Assembly: GCF_000719335.1 (NCBI RefSeq)
Contig: NZ_JOGB01000052.1
Coordinates: forward strand, 1 to 46,275
Length of the DNA stretch: 46,275 nucleotides
Direction of reading: 5' to 3'
Source of the DNA: Streptomyces sp. NRRL S-87
GTDB lineage: Bacteria > Actinomycetota > Actinomycetes > Streptomycetales > Streptomycetaceae
The number at the start of each line of letters is the position of its first letter. The stretch's first letter is position 1. This document shows positions 33,068 to 43,100 of this stretch, piece after piece. The position numbers were made by a program, and so were the translations under genes. The notes beneath the pieces were generated by a model. That model saw nothing but the letters and a program-made list of their open reading frames with translations. It ran no database searches and had not been told where the DNA came from.

Positions 33068-34420
33068 ATGCAGAACCAGAACCAGCCGCAGGCCGGGGAC
33101 GAGAAGAGCGCCTCCCTGATCGGGACGCAGTACGAGGTCGAGGTCGGACCGGTCGCCCACGGCGGCCACTGCATCGCCCGCACCGCCGACGGCCGGGTCC
33201 TGTTCGTCCGCCACGCCCTGCCGGGCGAGCGCGTGGTCGCCACCGTGACCGAGGGCGCGGAAGACTCCCGCTTCCTGCGCGCGGACGCCACCGAGGTCGT
33301 CACCGCCTCCAAGGACCGGGTCGAGGCCCCCTGCCCCTTCGCCGGCCCCGGCAAGTGCGGCGGCTGCGACTGGCAGCACGCCAAGCCGGGCGCCCAGCGC
33401 CGCCTGAAGGGCGAGGTCATCACCGAGCAGCTCCAGCGGCTGGCCGGGCTCACGCCCGAGGAGGCCGGCTGGGACGGCACCGTGATGCCGGCCGAGGGCG
33501 ACAAGCTCCCGGCGGGCGAGGTCCCGCAGTGGCGCACCCGCGTCCAGTACGCGGTGGACGCCGACGGCCGCGCGGGCCTGCGCAAGCACCGCTCGCACGA
33601 GGTCGAGGTGATCGACCGCTGCCTGATCGCGGCGGCCGGCGTCACCGAGCTCGGCATCGAGAAGCGCAGCTGGCCGGACATGGCCACCGTCGAGGCCATC
33701 GCGGCCAGCGGCTCCCAGGACCGCCAGGTCGTCCTGACCCCCCGCCCCGGCGGCCGCCTCCCCCTCGTCGAGCTCGACAAGCCCGTCTCCGTCCTGCGCG
33801 TCGAGGAGAAGGACGGCGGCGTCCACCGCGTCCACGGCCGCCCCTTCGTCCGCGAGCGCTCCGACGGCCGCACCTACCGCGTCGGCATGGGCGGCTTCTG
33901 GCAGGTCCACCCGCAGGCCGCCGACACCCTCGTGCGCGCCGTGATGCAGGGCCTGATGCCGCGCAAGGGCGAGATGGCCCTCGACCTGTACTGCGGCGTC
34001 GGCATCTTCGCGGGCGCCCTCGCCGAGCGCCTCGGCGAGACCGGCGCCGTCCTCGGCATCGAGTCCGGCAAGCGCGCCGTCGAGGACGCCCGCCACAACC
34101 TCGCCGACTTCCCGCGGGTCCGCATCGAGCAGGGCAAGGTCGAGCAGGTCCTGCCCCGCACCCGGATCTCCGAGTGCGACCTCATCGTCCTCGACCCGCC
34201 GCGCGCCGGCGCCGGCAAGGCCACCGTCCGCCACCTCGCCTCCCTCGGCGCCCGCCGCATCGCCTACGTCGCCTGCGACCCGGCCGCCCTGGCCCGCGAC
34301 CTCGCCTACTTCCGCGACGCCGGCTACAAGCCCCGCACCCTGCGCGCCTTCGACCTCTTCCCGATGACGCACCACGTGGAGTGCGTGGCGATCCTGGAGC
34401 CGGTGCGCGACGACGCCTGA
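33068..34420 (+). CDS. TRAM-domain SAM-dependent RNA m5U methyltransferase (RumA/TrmA family)
   Basis: A 450-aa protein. The N-terminal TRAM domain (about 20-80) is followed by iron-sulfur ligands C89, C97, C100 (CPFAGPGKCGGC) and C185 (IDRCL). The SAM-binding MTase domain has LDLYCGVGIFAG, DPPRAGAGK and the catalytic nucleophile C403 in YVACDPAALARDL. It methylates C5 of a uridine in rRNA or tRNA; which one is not clear. GGAG precedes the ATG by 11 bases. Its stop is only 26 bp from the stop of the convergent caspase/NTPase gene, with no hairpin between. Confidence 0.93.
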   Translation: MQNQNQPQAGDEKSASLIGTQYEVEVGPVAHGGHCIARTADGRVLFVRHALPGERVVATVTEGAEDSRFLRADATEVVTASKDRVEAPCPFAGPGKCGGCDWQHAKPGAQRRLKGEVITEQLQRLAGLTPEEAGWDGTVMPAEGDKLPAGEVPQWRTRVQYAVDADGRAGLRKHRSHEVEVIDRCLIAAAGVTELGIEKRSWPDMATVEAIAASGSQDRQVVLTPRPGGRLPLVELDKPVSVLRVEEKDGGVHRVHGRPFVRERSDGRTYRVGMGGFWQVHPQAADTLVRAVMQGLMPRKGEMALDLYCGVGIFAGALAERLGETGAVLGIESGKRAVEDARHNLADFPRVRIEQGKVEQVLPRTRISECDLIVLDPPRAGAGKATVRHLASLGARRIAYVACDPAALARDLAYFRDAGYKPRTLRAFDLFPMTHHVECVAILEPVRDDA

Positions 34421-34446
34421 GTGTCGGGGCCGTCCGTGCAGGGTGG

Positions 34447-37400
34447 TCAGGGCCCGGGCCTGGGCCTCGGTGCGGGGGGCTTGCGCAGGCCGAGGCGGGT
34501 CTGGACGGCGTAGTTGTCGCTGACCGCCCGGGAGCAGACCCGGTTGAAGCCGCCCACACTGTGCTTGCGGGCGGTCAGCAGGAGTGCGGCCGCCAGGAAG
34601 ATCTGGTCCCGCCGCCCGCGCATCAGGGTGCGGGGGAACGGATTGGCGTCGTGCACGTAGTGGGCGGCCAGGGTGACCGCGCGGCCCCGCTCGAACTTGA
34701 TCACGATGGACTCGTTGCCGTGGGCCTCCTGCAGCAGGCGGCAGGCGTCGAAGCAGTCGTAGGCGCGGCGGGCGTGCTCGGCGGCCGTGCGGGCGGTTTC
34801 GGAGGTGGGGTCGAGCGGCCTGCCCTCGGCCAGTTCCCACTGCTCCACCACGTCACGCGCCCGGTCGAGGTAGAGCTTGCCCAGGCCGTCGAGCAACTGG
34901 ACGCTGGTGAAGTCGGTGAGCAGCAGTTCGCCCACGAACTCCGACGTGTACTGCCCCATGTCCTGGTCGGCCGGAGCAGCGGGGGCCGGGGAGTCCGCGT
35001 CGGTGGCCGCCTCGGCGGACTCCGGGGCGGTGGGCGCCTCCTCCTGGTCGCCGAGGTAGTCGGTGAAGAGGCTGGAGAGGGGGTTGCCCCCGGAGTCGCC
35101 GCCCTTGACGGTGATGCGCGCCAGGTCGCTCAGCCGGGAGGGGCTGCGTTCCTCCCCGTAGTGGCGGCGGTCCAGGAAGCGGCCGACGGTGCCTGCGTAG
35201 TCCCCGCCGACCACCGACTCGAACGCCTCGTCGATGGGCTCCCACCGCACCGGCTGGTTGAGCCGGAGTGCGACCCGGGCCGCGAGGACCGCGGCCAGGC
35301 TGAAGCGGCCGTCGCGGCCCATGACGGAACTGAGGTGCTGCTGGGCCGCCGCGAGCCGTTCCTGCGACTGCGCGGAGCGGAGGTTCGGGGCGTACGCGAC
35401 CTCCGCCAGGACCGCCTCGGCCGCGGACAGCCGGGCCATCCGGCGGACCTCGCCGTTGGGGGCGGTGCGGGCCAGTTGCCCGTAGAGCTCGATCGCCTTC
35501 CCGTAGCTCCACACGTACCGGTGGAAGGCGGCCTCTGCGGAGGTCAGCCGCGCGTCGCCGGGCCAGAGGCGGTGCGCGTCCTCGAAGAGGGCGAGGACGG
35601 GGTTGTTGTCGACGACGGGCACCTTCGTGCGCGGCCCGGGGCCCCTGCCGTCCTTGCGCTGCTGGAGGGCGACGTTGTACTCCAGGATGCCCTTCCAGCG
35701 GCGGTACTCGCGCTCGAGACGGGTCTCCATCGCGCACAGCTCGATCGACGGACCGTAGCGGTGGCGGTGGTCGCGCAGCTTGTGGCTGCGCTCGCCGTAC
35801 AGGCGCTCGATCTCCCGCTGCTGGGTCTCGGCCGGCGCCATCAGGAAGTCCTTGCCGGGAGCCTGGGCGGCGCCGCGCAGGCTGCCCTGCGAGATCCAGT
35901 CGGACTCCAGGCAGGCCAGGTCCAGGATGCCGTGGGGGCGGGAGGGATTGTTCTCCTGCGACAGCCAGGTACGGACCGCGCGGACGCATGCCTTGCGGCG
36001 CCGCTCCACCGCCTCGCCGGCCTCGCTGGTCCGCGCCGTGGTCCGCCAGATGTCCATGACCTGCCGCAGCCACACCGAGTAGGCGAACGGGCTGGGCGCC
36101 AGTTCGACGGCGGCCAGGGCACGGTCCGCCGCCCTGCTCAGCCGGGTGCGCGCGGCGCCGTGCTTCTGGTCGTCGCGCAGCGCGCGCGCCTGGAATCCGT
36201 AGCACTGGGCCAGTGCGCTCAGGACGGCCGCGGTGTCCTGGTCGTGGAGGGAGGGCGGCGGAGCGTCGGGGTCGCGCGGGGCGGGCCGTTCGCGGTCGCT
36301 GCGGTCGCCGAGGTCGCACCCTTCGAGCAGGGGGAGCCGCTCGAGGAGGACCACCGCCTCCTGGGCACCGCGTCGTGTCTTCTCCGGCTTCGGGTACCAG
36401 GCGTAGACCTTGCGCAGGAAGCCCGCCACGGCCACGCAGAGGGTGGGCGGCCAGGTCCGCCGGTCGCCCCAGCAGGCGTCCAGGGCGTCCGTCACCAGGC
36501 GGCGGGTCTCGTCGAGCTCCTCGTCGTCGGTGCTCTGGTGCAGCAGGAGCACGGCGGAGTCGAGCAGGCGCATCGACCACAGGGAGAGCGGCTCGTGCTG
36601 CTCGTGGGTGATCCGCAGCCCGGTGACCGCGTTCCCCACCGCCAGGAGGAGCTCCCGGCGGCACTCCGCCGGGTCGGCCAGCAGGCGGCTGCGGGCGCGG
36701 GAGACACGGCTGTTCATCTGCAGGCGCGCCTGGATGTTGCGCGGGTTGTCGTCCTCCCGGAGCCGCTCGGTCACCAGCCGGTGCGCCTGGTCGGCCAGGT
36801 CCCCCGCCTCGTCGAGCCGGTTGGCGTCGATCAGTGCCTCGGCGGTGTTGAGCAGCCAGGAGACGGCCAGGGTGACCCGCCCGGCCTGCCCGGGGCCCCG
36901 CTCCAGGGCGCCCTCGTACACGAGGTCGGTGGCCTGCATCCGCAGGGGGAGGAGCCGGCCGGTCAGGCCCAGCCGCTTGCCGGTGTAGTCGAGCGACGCG
37001 TCGACGGAACGCAGCAGGGCGTGCGGGACCTGTCCCGGGCGGCAGGCGGCCAGGGCGGGGGCGACGTCCTGGGCGGCCGCCATGAACTTCTCGCCCCGCT
37101 CGGCGACCGCGCCCTCCAGGCGGGCGGCGAAGGTGAGGGTGGCCACCGAGTGGTAGAGCCGGAAGACCGGGTGCGGCGGGAGGGTGGTGGCGGGGACTTC
37201 CGCCGCGGCCGGGACCGGCTCGGCCTCGGGCGTGGGCCGTGGCTCGGCGGGCCTGGCGGGACCGGCGGGAGTGTCCTCGGTGGCCCGCTGCTGCGCGGGG
37301 AGCGGGGTCTCCTTCGAGCCGGGCAGGTACAGCGCGTCGCCCCTGGGGGCGACGACCAGGTCGCAGACCACTTCGTGCAGCGCCGGCAGCCGCTTCTCGG

Positions 37401-39576
37401 CGTCGTCCTCGATCCAGCCCAGGGCGGTGCGCAGTTGGCCGTGGAAGACCTTGTCGGCCTGGTCGTCGTCCTTGTCCAGCGCGGTGGCCGCGGTGGGGAA
37501 GAGGACGCTCGCCGCAGCGGCGAGACGGCGGTCGAGGTCACCGCTCTCGGTCAGCCCCGGCGGGATCAGGAGCTTGACGTGTTTCCGGGCGAGCACGGGC
37601 CGGGTGAACGGATCGTAGGCGGGGTCGGTGAGCGCGGTCAGGAGCAGGGTCCGCAGGGCGTGTTCGCTCGCCTGGCCGATGGTGAGGCGGCCCGCGCCGT
37701 CGGCGGACAGGACCCGGGAGTCCAGGAGCATCTTCAGGACCGTGCCCGGGAACGCGACCGCCGGGTCCTCCAGCACCTGGCGGGGCAGCGACAGCCGGTC
37801 GGCGAGGCTCCACACCGCGAGCAGGGCGAGCGGTTCCGGGGTGGCCGGCTGCTCTTCGGGAGGGGCGAAGGAGCAGCCCAGTTCCGAGAGGGTGAGGGCC
37901 AGGGTCGGGGCGGTGCCCTCCACCAGCGCGGTGGCCACGGTCTCGGGGTCGGGGTCGGGGGTCGAGGTGCCGGACGCGGAGCCGGTGACGGACTCCTTGG
38001 TCGTGCGGTAGCCGGTGGCGCCGCGGTAGAGCTCTCCCGGCAGCCGGAGCCGGCCGTCCTCGATGTGGCGGAGAACGCTCCCGCCGTCGACGGTGACCCG
38101 CTGCGAAGCCAGGAGCCTGGTCAGGAACTCGGCTGCCTCGTCGTCCGTCAGCTCGGCCAGCGGAATCGGGGCCTTCTGGGTCAGTTGCTGCCCGCCCTCG
38201 ACCTCGACGGGCACCCGCGAGATGACGATGTTCGCCGTGTCGCGGAAATAGGGGTGGGCGAGGAGCTCGTCGAGTTCGTCGCTGATGTGCCCGGAGTCGT
38301 AGCCGAGGCGGGCGCAGTCGATGACCAGCACCAGGGTGTGGCCGCGGGCGTACTCCCGCAGCCGGTCGATGACCAGACGGCGGCGCGGGTCGCCGGCGCC
38401 GCCGGTCGCGGTGTGGTCGACGTCCTGCAGGCCGACCTGGAGGCCGTCGGCGAGGACGGCGAGCACCGGGGACTCGGCGCTGGGATTGGGGATGATCATC
38501 TCGAACAGCAGCCAGGGCTGTCCGGGCGGTGCGGCTTCCCTGATCCCGGGTGAGGAGAGTAACTGGCGGACGAAGGCCGACTTGCCCGCGTACTGCGGAC
38601 CGTGGATGGGGAGCACCACGCGCTGTCCGAACCTCCGGCGCGCGTCGTCGAGTTCGAGCTCCCGTCCCGCGAAGTCCGGGTCGTGGGAAGGCCACGCGCG
38701 GAAGCCGTCCGGGCGCGGAACCGCCGCCGGGTCCTGCGCGGAGCCCGGCCGGCCGGCCGGGGGGAGGTAGGTGTGCGGGACGGGCGGCGGCGCCACGTGC
38801 TTCCGGTTGCGCAGCCAGGGGCGGTCCGCCCAGGTGGCGGCGGACTGCTGGGGCTGCTGGAGCGTGGTGCCGTCGGCGTCGGGGGAGTTCTTCAGAATGC
38901 CGCCGACCGCGTCGAAGACCCACTGGGCGGACAGGCTCGGCCGGTTCTCCGCGACCCCTTCGAGGGCGGTGAGCAGCGCGCCGGTGAAGAAGGTGGTCTC
39001 CTTGCCGGAGTCGCCGAGTGCCGTCTGGTACTTGGCGGCGGCGGACATCACGAACCAGCCCCGCTCGGTGTCCGCGTCCGACGCCTCGGCAGGCACCGAT
39101 TCGATCGCGCCCCCGGAGAAGCAGCAGTCCAGGACGAGGAGTTTGCGCTCGGCCAGCGACTCCTCCGCGGCGACCGTGCGGAAGATGTCGGCGACCGACA
39201 CCATGGAGTTCTCCGGGGTCAGCACGTCGCCGGTGTCGTGCGGCGCCAGGTAGAGGGTCTCGGTGCGACGGTCGTAGTGGCCGTGGCCGGCGAAGTACAG
39301 GACGTAGAGCCCGCCCGGTTTGCTCGTCCGGTAACTGGCGCCGATGGCGTCCAGGATCTGGGCGCGGGTCCTGTCCTTCGCGTCGAACAGGTGCATGAAA
39401 CCCAGACCCCAGACGTCCGGGTTCTCGAACAGCTCCTTCAGGCGCTCGACGTTGGTGGCGGCGGCGGGCACCGGTGCGAAGGTGCTCCAGGGGTAGTTGA
39501 CGCCCCCCAGGAGCAGGGCGGTGGACAGGGCGGGAGCGACCTTCTGGTCGTCCGGATTCCCCTCCTCCGCGCTCAC
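34447..39576 (-). CDS. Giant caspase-fold protease / STAND-type NTPase / helical-repeat protein
   Basis: A 1709-aa protein. Residues 1-250 are a peptidase C14 (metacaspase-like) domain with the catalytic pair H98 (YFAGHGH) and C152 (LDCCFSGG). Residues about 300-740 form a P-loop NTPase with Walker A GPQYAGKS (326-333), Walker B-like VLVIDCARL (D420) and NIVISRVP as sensor-1; then a winged-helix-like part. A Pro/Ala linker (750-800) leads to a long helical array to the end, TPR-like in appearance. This layout is that of NTP-dependent conflict proteins: sensing by the array, NTPase switching, protease output. The GTG start overlaps the EACC1-like gene by four bases (GTGA), with GAGGAGGGG just inside. 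The trigger and the cleaved target are unknown. Confidence 0.87.
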   Translation of the reverse strand: MSAEEGNPDDQKVAPALSTALLLGGVNYPWSTFAPVPAAATNVERLKELFENPDVWGLGFMHLFDAKDRTRAQILDAIGASYRTSKPGGLYVLYFAGHGHYDRRTETLYLAPHDTGDVLTPENSMVSVADIFRTVAAEESLAERKLLVLDCCFSGGAIESVPAEASDADTERGWFVMSAAAKYQTALGDSGKETTFFTGALLTALEGVAENRPSLSAQWVFDAVGGILKNSPDADGTTLQQPQQSAATWADRPWLRNRKHVAPPPVPHTYLPPAGRPGSAQDPAAVPRPDGFRAWPSHDPDFAGRELELDDARRRFGQRVVLPIHGPQYAGKSAFVRQLLSSPGIREAAPPGQPWLLFEMIIPNPSAESPVLAVLADGLQVGLQDVDHTATGGAGDPRRRLVIDRLREYARGHTLVLVIDCARLGYDSGHISDELDELLAHPYFRDTANIVISRVPVEVEGGQQLTQKAPIPLAELTDDEAAEFLTRLLASQRVTVDGGSVLRHIEDGRLRLPGELYRGATGYRTTKESVTGSASGTSTPDPDPETVATALVEGTAPTLALTLSELGCSFAPPEEQPATPEPLALLAVWSLADRLSLPRQVLEDPAVAFPGTVLKMLLDSRVLSADGAGRLTIGQASEHALRTLLLTALTDPAYDPFTRPVLARKHVKLLIPPGLTESGDLDRRLAAAASVLFPTAATALDKDDDQADKVFHGQLRTALGWIEDDAEKRLPALHEVVCDLVVAPRGDALYLPGSKETPLPAQQRATEDTPAGPARPAEPRPTPEAEPVPAAAEVPATTLPPHPVFRLYHSVATLTFAARLEGAVAERGEKFMAAAQDVAPALAACRPGQVPHALLRSVDASLDYTGKRLGLTGRLLPLRMQATDLVYEGALERGPGQAGRVTLAVSWLLNTAEALIDANRLDEAGDLADQAHRLVTERLREDDNPRNIQARLQMNSRVSRARSRLLADPAECRRELLLAVGNAVTGLRITHEQHEPLSLWSMRLLDSAVLLLHQSTDDEELDETRRLVTDALDACWGDRRTWPPTLCVAVAGFLRKVYAWYPKPEKTRRGAQEAVVLLERLPLLEGCDLGDRSDRERPAPRDPDAPPPSLHDQDTAAVLSALAQCYGFQARALRDDQKHGAARTRLSRAADRALAAVELAPSPFAYSVWLRQVMDIWRTTARTSEAGEAVERRRKACVRAVRTWLSQENNPSRPHGILDLACLESDWISQGSLRGAAQAPGKDFLMAPAETQQREIERLYGERSHKLRDHRHRYGPSIELCAMETRLEREYRRWKGILEYNVALQQRKDGRGPGPRTKVPVVDNNPVLALFEDAHRLWPGDARLTSAEAAFHRYVWSYGKAIELYGQLARTAPNGEVRRMARLSAAEAVLAEVAYAPNLRSAQSQERLAAAQQHLSSVMGRDGRFSLAAVLAARVALRLNQPVRWEPIDEAFESVVGGDYAGTVGRFLDRRHYGEERSPSRLSDLARITVKGGDSGGNPLSSLFTDYLGDQEEAPTAPESAEAATDADSPAPAAPADQDMGQYTSEFVGELLLTDFTSVQLLDGLGKLYLDRARDVVEQWELAEGRPLDPTSETARTAAEHARRAYDCFDACRLLQEAHGNESIVIKFERGRAVTLAAHYVHDANPFPRTLMRGRRDQIFLAAALLLTARKHSVGGFNRVCSRAVSDNYAVQTRLGLRKPPAPRPRPGP

Positions 39577-39929
39577 TGCAGTTCCTTCAGGGCGGTGGCG
39601 ACATCCTTCGGCGCCCCCTCCACGGTGAGTTCGGTGCGGCGGGTGCCGTCCGGGAGGTCCGTACGGACCACCTCGAACCGGAGTCCACCGCGCCGCGGAC
39701 CGCGCAGGCGGTCGGTCACGTACTGCTGGAGGGCCGCGAGCACCACCGGCAGCGCGACGTTCTCCCCGAGGAACTGCAGCACCTCGACGGCGCCCAGCGC
39801 GCCCTTCTCGACCTCGCCGGCGGTGCGGGCCGTGCGCACGCCCTGGCGCCTCAGGTCGTCCTTCACCGCCCGTTCCAGGGTGCCCAGTTCGTCGGCCAGG
39901 CCGCCCTCGATGCTCAGGAGAATGCGCAT
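39573..39929 (-). CDS. Small EACC1-like effector-associated component
   Basis: A 118-aa protein. It opens with the strand MRILLSIEGG, then a helix (LERAVKDDLRRQG), a short GALGAVEVLQFLG turn, a hydrophobic helix ENVALPVVLAALQQYVTDRL and a beta hairpin LRFEVVRTDLPDGTRRTELTVEG. This order matches the effector-associated constant component 1 family (a small partner of caspase- and trypsin-linked NTPase conflict systems) as I recall it. It is first gene of a two-gene operon, with GAGGGAAG before its ATG and a 9-bp inverted repeat 80-107 bp upstream. Likely an adaptor for the giant protein. Confidence 0.72.
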   Translation of the reverse strand: MRILLSIEGGLADELGTLERAVKDDLRRQGVRTARTAGEVEKGALGAVEVLQFLGENVALPVVLAALQQYVTDRLRGPRRGGLRFEVVRTDLPDGTRRTELTVEGAPKDVATALKELQ

Positions 39930-40011
39930 GGTCTTCCCTCTACGTGCCGACCGGTGGCGACCGGAGTCGTGGCGACGGACCCGTCCCCCGTCCCCCTACG
40001 CTGCGTAAGCG

Positions 40012-40036
40012 TCTCGTCACATCATAGGTGACGAGA
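40012..40036. promoter_or_regulatory. Inverted repeat, candidate operator of the caspase/NTPase operon
   Basis: TCTCGTCAC (40012-40020) pairs perfectly with GTGACGAGA (40028-40036) across 7 bases, 83-107 bp upstream of the EACC1-like start. A second small palindrome TACGC-T-GCGTA lies at 39997-40007. No adjacent regulator gene was found, so control would be from elsewhere. Confidence 0.55.
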
Positions 40037-40116
40037 GGTCAGGCGGTCTCCGAAACGGACGGGTGCGCCCCGGTGGGGCGGGGCTCCCGGGCGAGGGGCC
40101 GCGGGTGCGGGCTCCG

Positions 40117-40157
40117 CGCCCCGGCCGCCGGAGGGGCGGGCCGGAGCGGCCGGGGCG
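40117..40157 (-). terminator. Hairpin terminator of the GH81 gene
   Basis: A 12-bp stem CGCCCCGGCCGC/GCGGCCGGGGCG with a 17-base loop, just past the glucanase stop at 40162, separating it from the downstream EACC1-like gene. Confidence 0.68.
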
Positions 40158-40161
40158 GTCG

Positions 40162-43100
40162 TCAGGTGTAGGGGATGGTCAGGGTGGAGCCCGTGTCCAC
40201 CTGGAGGGTGGACGGGCCGTTGCCCAGGGCGCTCCAGACCTCGACGCGGATGGTGCCGTCGGTCAGGTTGCCCGGGGTGCCTGACGTGGAGTGCGTGCCC
40301 TGGCGGGCGGAGGAGTAGTCCTCCCAGCCGGGGAGGGGGTCGGTGGCGAAGTAGCGGAACGTCTCGACGCGGTCGAAGGCGCCGTCGCCGGTCAGGTCGT
40401 AGGAGACCCTGGCCTGCTGGGCGTGGCCGACGTTCGGGCCGGCGTCGACCTTGAAGGTGAAGGTGGTGCCGGAGCCCGTCTTCAGGGTGGCGTTCACGTG
40501 CTTCACCTCGTACACGAGCGGGTTGTACGGGGTTCCGTCGTGGTTGGTGCCGCCCGCGGACGGGATGGTGTCCGGGGTGGCCACCGCGGCGGCCGTGGTG
40601 GCCAGTTGGCCGCCGGTGCGCAGGTAGTAGGTGTCGCCCGTGACCGGCGGGGGGCCGGACGTGGTGACGGTGGCGGTGCCGCCGGCCGGGCCGACGTGGT
40701 CGGTCGTGTCGCGGGCCCTGACGCTGTAGGTGTAGCGGGTGCCGGGGGTCAGGCCGGTGTCGGTGTGCGTGGTGCCGGTGACCGTGGCGATCCTGGTGGT
40801 GCCGCGGTAGACGTCGTAGTTCTTGATGCCCCTGTCGTCGGTCGCGGGCGTCCAGGTCAGGGTGACGGAGGTGTCCGTGACGCGGGTGGCGACGGGGGTG
40901 CCGGGTGCGCCGGGCCCGTCGTCGCCGGGGGCGCCGCACCGGGTCCCGAGCCCGGTGTCACCGCCCGTGCCGGACGCGGTGGACCTCGCGGGCACGTTCA
41001 GTACGCCGCCGTCGGAGAAGAGCACCGAGCAGGCGGTGGCCGTGTAGTTGTGTGCGGCGTAGGTCCTGGTGCCGTTCCTGGCGAAGACCACGGCGGTGGG
41101 GGAGTCGGCCGTGACGGTCATGTCCGGTGACCCGACGGCGTTCAGCGTGGCGACCCAGTGGTAGGTGTGGGCCTTGGTCTCGCCGGCCTCGGGGACGTAG
41201 CCGCCGTTCCACTGGTTCCAGTAACCCATGGCCTTGGGCGGGTCGTAGAGGGCCTGGACCTGCCAGAAGACGTCCTTCCACTCCACGGCGGGTCCGCCGT
41301 TCTCCCGCTCCATCTCGGCCACGCTGCGGTTCAGCGCGGCCTTCTCGCGGGCCAGGTGGAGCGAGCCGCCGGTCACCGGGAGGAAGTTGATGCCGTGGAT
41401 CTCCTCGGGGTTGGCGGTCCACCAGGTCGCGTAGGCGCCGCCGCTGCTCCAGACCATGCCGACGACGTCGTGGGTGAAGTCCTGCGGGTACACCTGCTGG
41501 TCGGCGTCGAACCAGTACTGCGCGATCGACTCCGACTCGGTCGTCAACATGTAGACGCCCTGGTCGCGCAGCGCCGTGTCACCCGTGGCCGAGCCCCACA
41601 TGACCAGGCCGGCGCTGAGGTTGATCGACTCCGAGGACGACTCCTGGTTGTTGCCGGCCGCGAACGCCGCGTGGCCCGCGGCCCAGCTGTGGCCGGCGTA
41701 GACGTCGAATCCGCGCAGGAAGGGGTACTTGCCGTCGTTCCTCGCCGGGTTGGCGGCGTCCTTGATGAGCTCCTTGACCATGCCGCCCCACTCGGAGTCG
41801 GCTGCCCACCGGGGGTCGTACTGCGCCACGACGGCCGCGGCCGTCACGTAGTACGAGTAGTGGAAGTGGTGGTCGTTGAGTTCCTGGTCGCTCCCGTAGG
41901 AGGCCGGGTACCCGATGAGGGTGCGCCAGTCCTTGTCGTAGGAGAACTCGGAGGCGCCGCCGACCGTGAACCACTCCTCCAGCCGGCCCTTGAGCAGGCT
42001 CAGCAGCCTGTCGCGGGCGGCGCCGTCTCCGACCTGGTCGGCGAGGGGGACGAGCTGGGCGAGCCTGCCCAGGGCCTTTCCGGTCCAGTAGGTGTCGGTC
42101 GCACCGCTGAAGGGGTCGCCCTCGGTCAACACCTCGTTGACGTAGGCCCTCAGCTTCGCCCGGTCGACGCCCGCCGCGCTCGGCAGGCCGGGCAGCACGC
42201 CGTTCACCTTCTGGGTGGTCGAGAAGGACGTGCCCTCGCGGACCTTCATCTCGCCGCGTGGGGAGACGTAGCGGTAGGCGGTGAGCGGGTCGCTGCTGTG
42301 CAGCCACTGGTGGCGGTAGAGGGCCTGGAAGGTGCCGGTCTCGGTCCCTTCCTTCGCCTGGGTGGTCAGCGAGTAGGTCGCCGTGACCTCGCCGCGCCCC
42401 TGCCGGTACTCCCAGTCCACCTTCGACCCGGTCACGAAGCTGAAGGCGTACTTCTTGAAGGCGGCCAGCGCCGCCCTGCTCGGGAGGACCGCCAGGGAGA
42501 AGTAGTGCCTCGCGCCGAGGTCCGCGCGGATCTCGTTGCCGGACACGGTCCAGTCGCTGCTGCTCGGGGCGAACAGCGCGTAGTCGTGCCCGGAGACGGT
42601 GACGCCGAGGACGTTGCCCTGGTCGGCGAAGACGGTCGGCGGTGCCGCGGTGGTGATCTGCGCCGCGCCTCCGGTGCCCTCCGCGTACACGTACGGCAGG
42701 CCGTGGCCGATCGTCGTGCGGAGGCTGCGCGCACCGTCGTTCCAGTACGGGCTGACGGTCCAGTCGCCCCACCCGTCCGCCTTCGCGTCGGGGGAGTTGA
42801 GACCCGCCAGTCCCAGGGTCAGGTCGGCCTTGTGGGGGAACTCGTACTGCCGGCCGTCGCCCACGACCTGGTGGGCGGTGGGGTAGCCGACCTCCAGACC
42901 GGCGGAGACGGCCTTGTAGGTGAGGGGGTGGCCGTACATGTTCTCCGACCACGGGTTGGCGGGGAAGCGCTGGAAGGCCAGCGACGACCACCAGTCGTTC
43001 GTCGGGACGGGGGTGTCCGCCATGGCGGGGGTGACCTTGGGCCTGACCGCCCGGCCGCCGTTGTCCGACGGCCCCTGGCGGCCGGCGGGACGGACATCGC

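Noticed and set aside
33355..38553. 1732-aa plus-strand open frame
   Set aside because: Shadow of the methyltransferase and of the giant conflict gene; no domain motif is visible, whereas the minus-strand frame has clear caspase and P-loop motifs.
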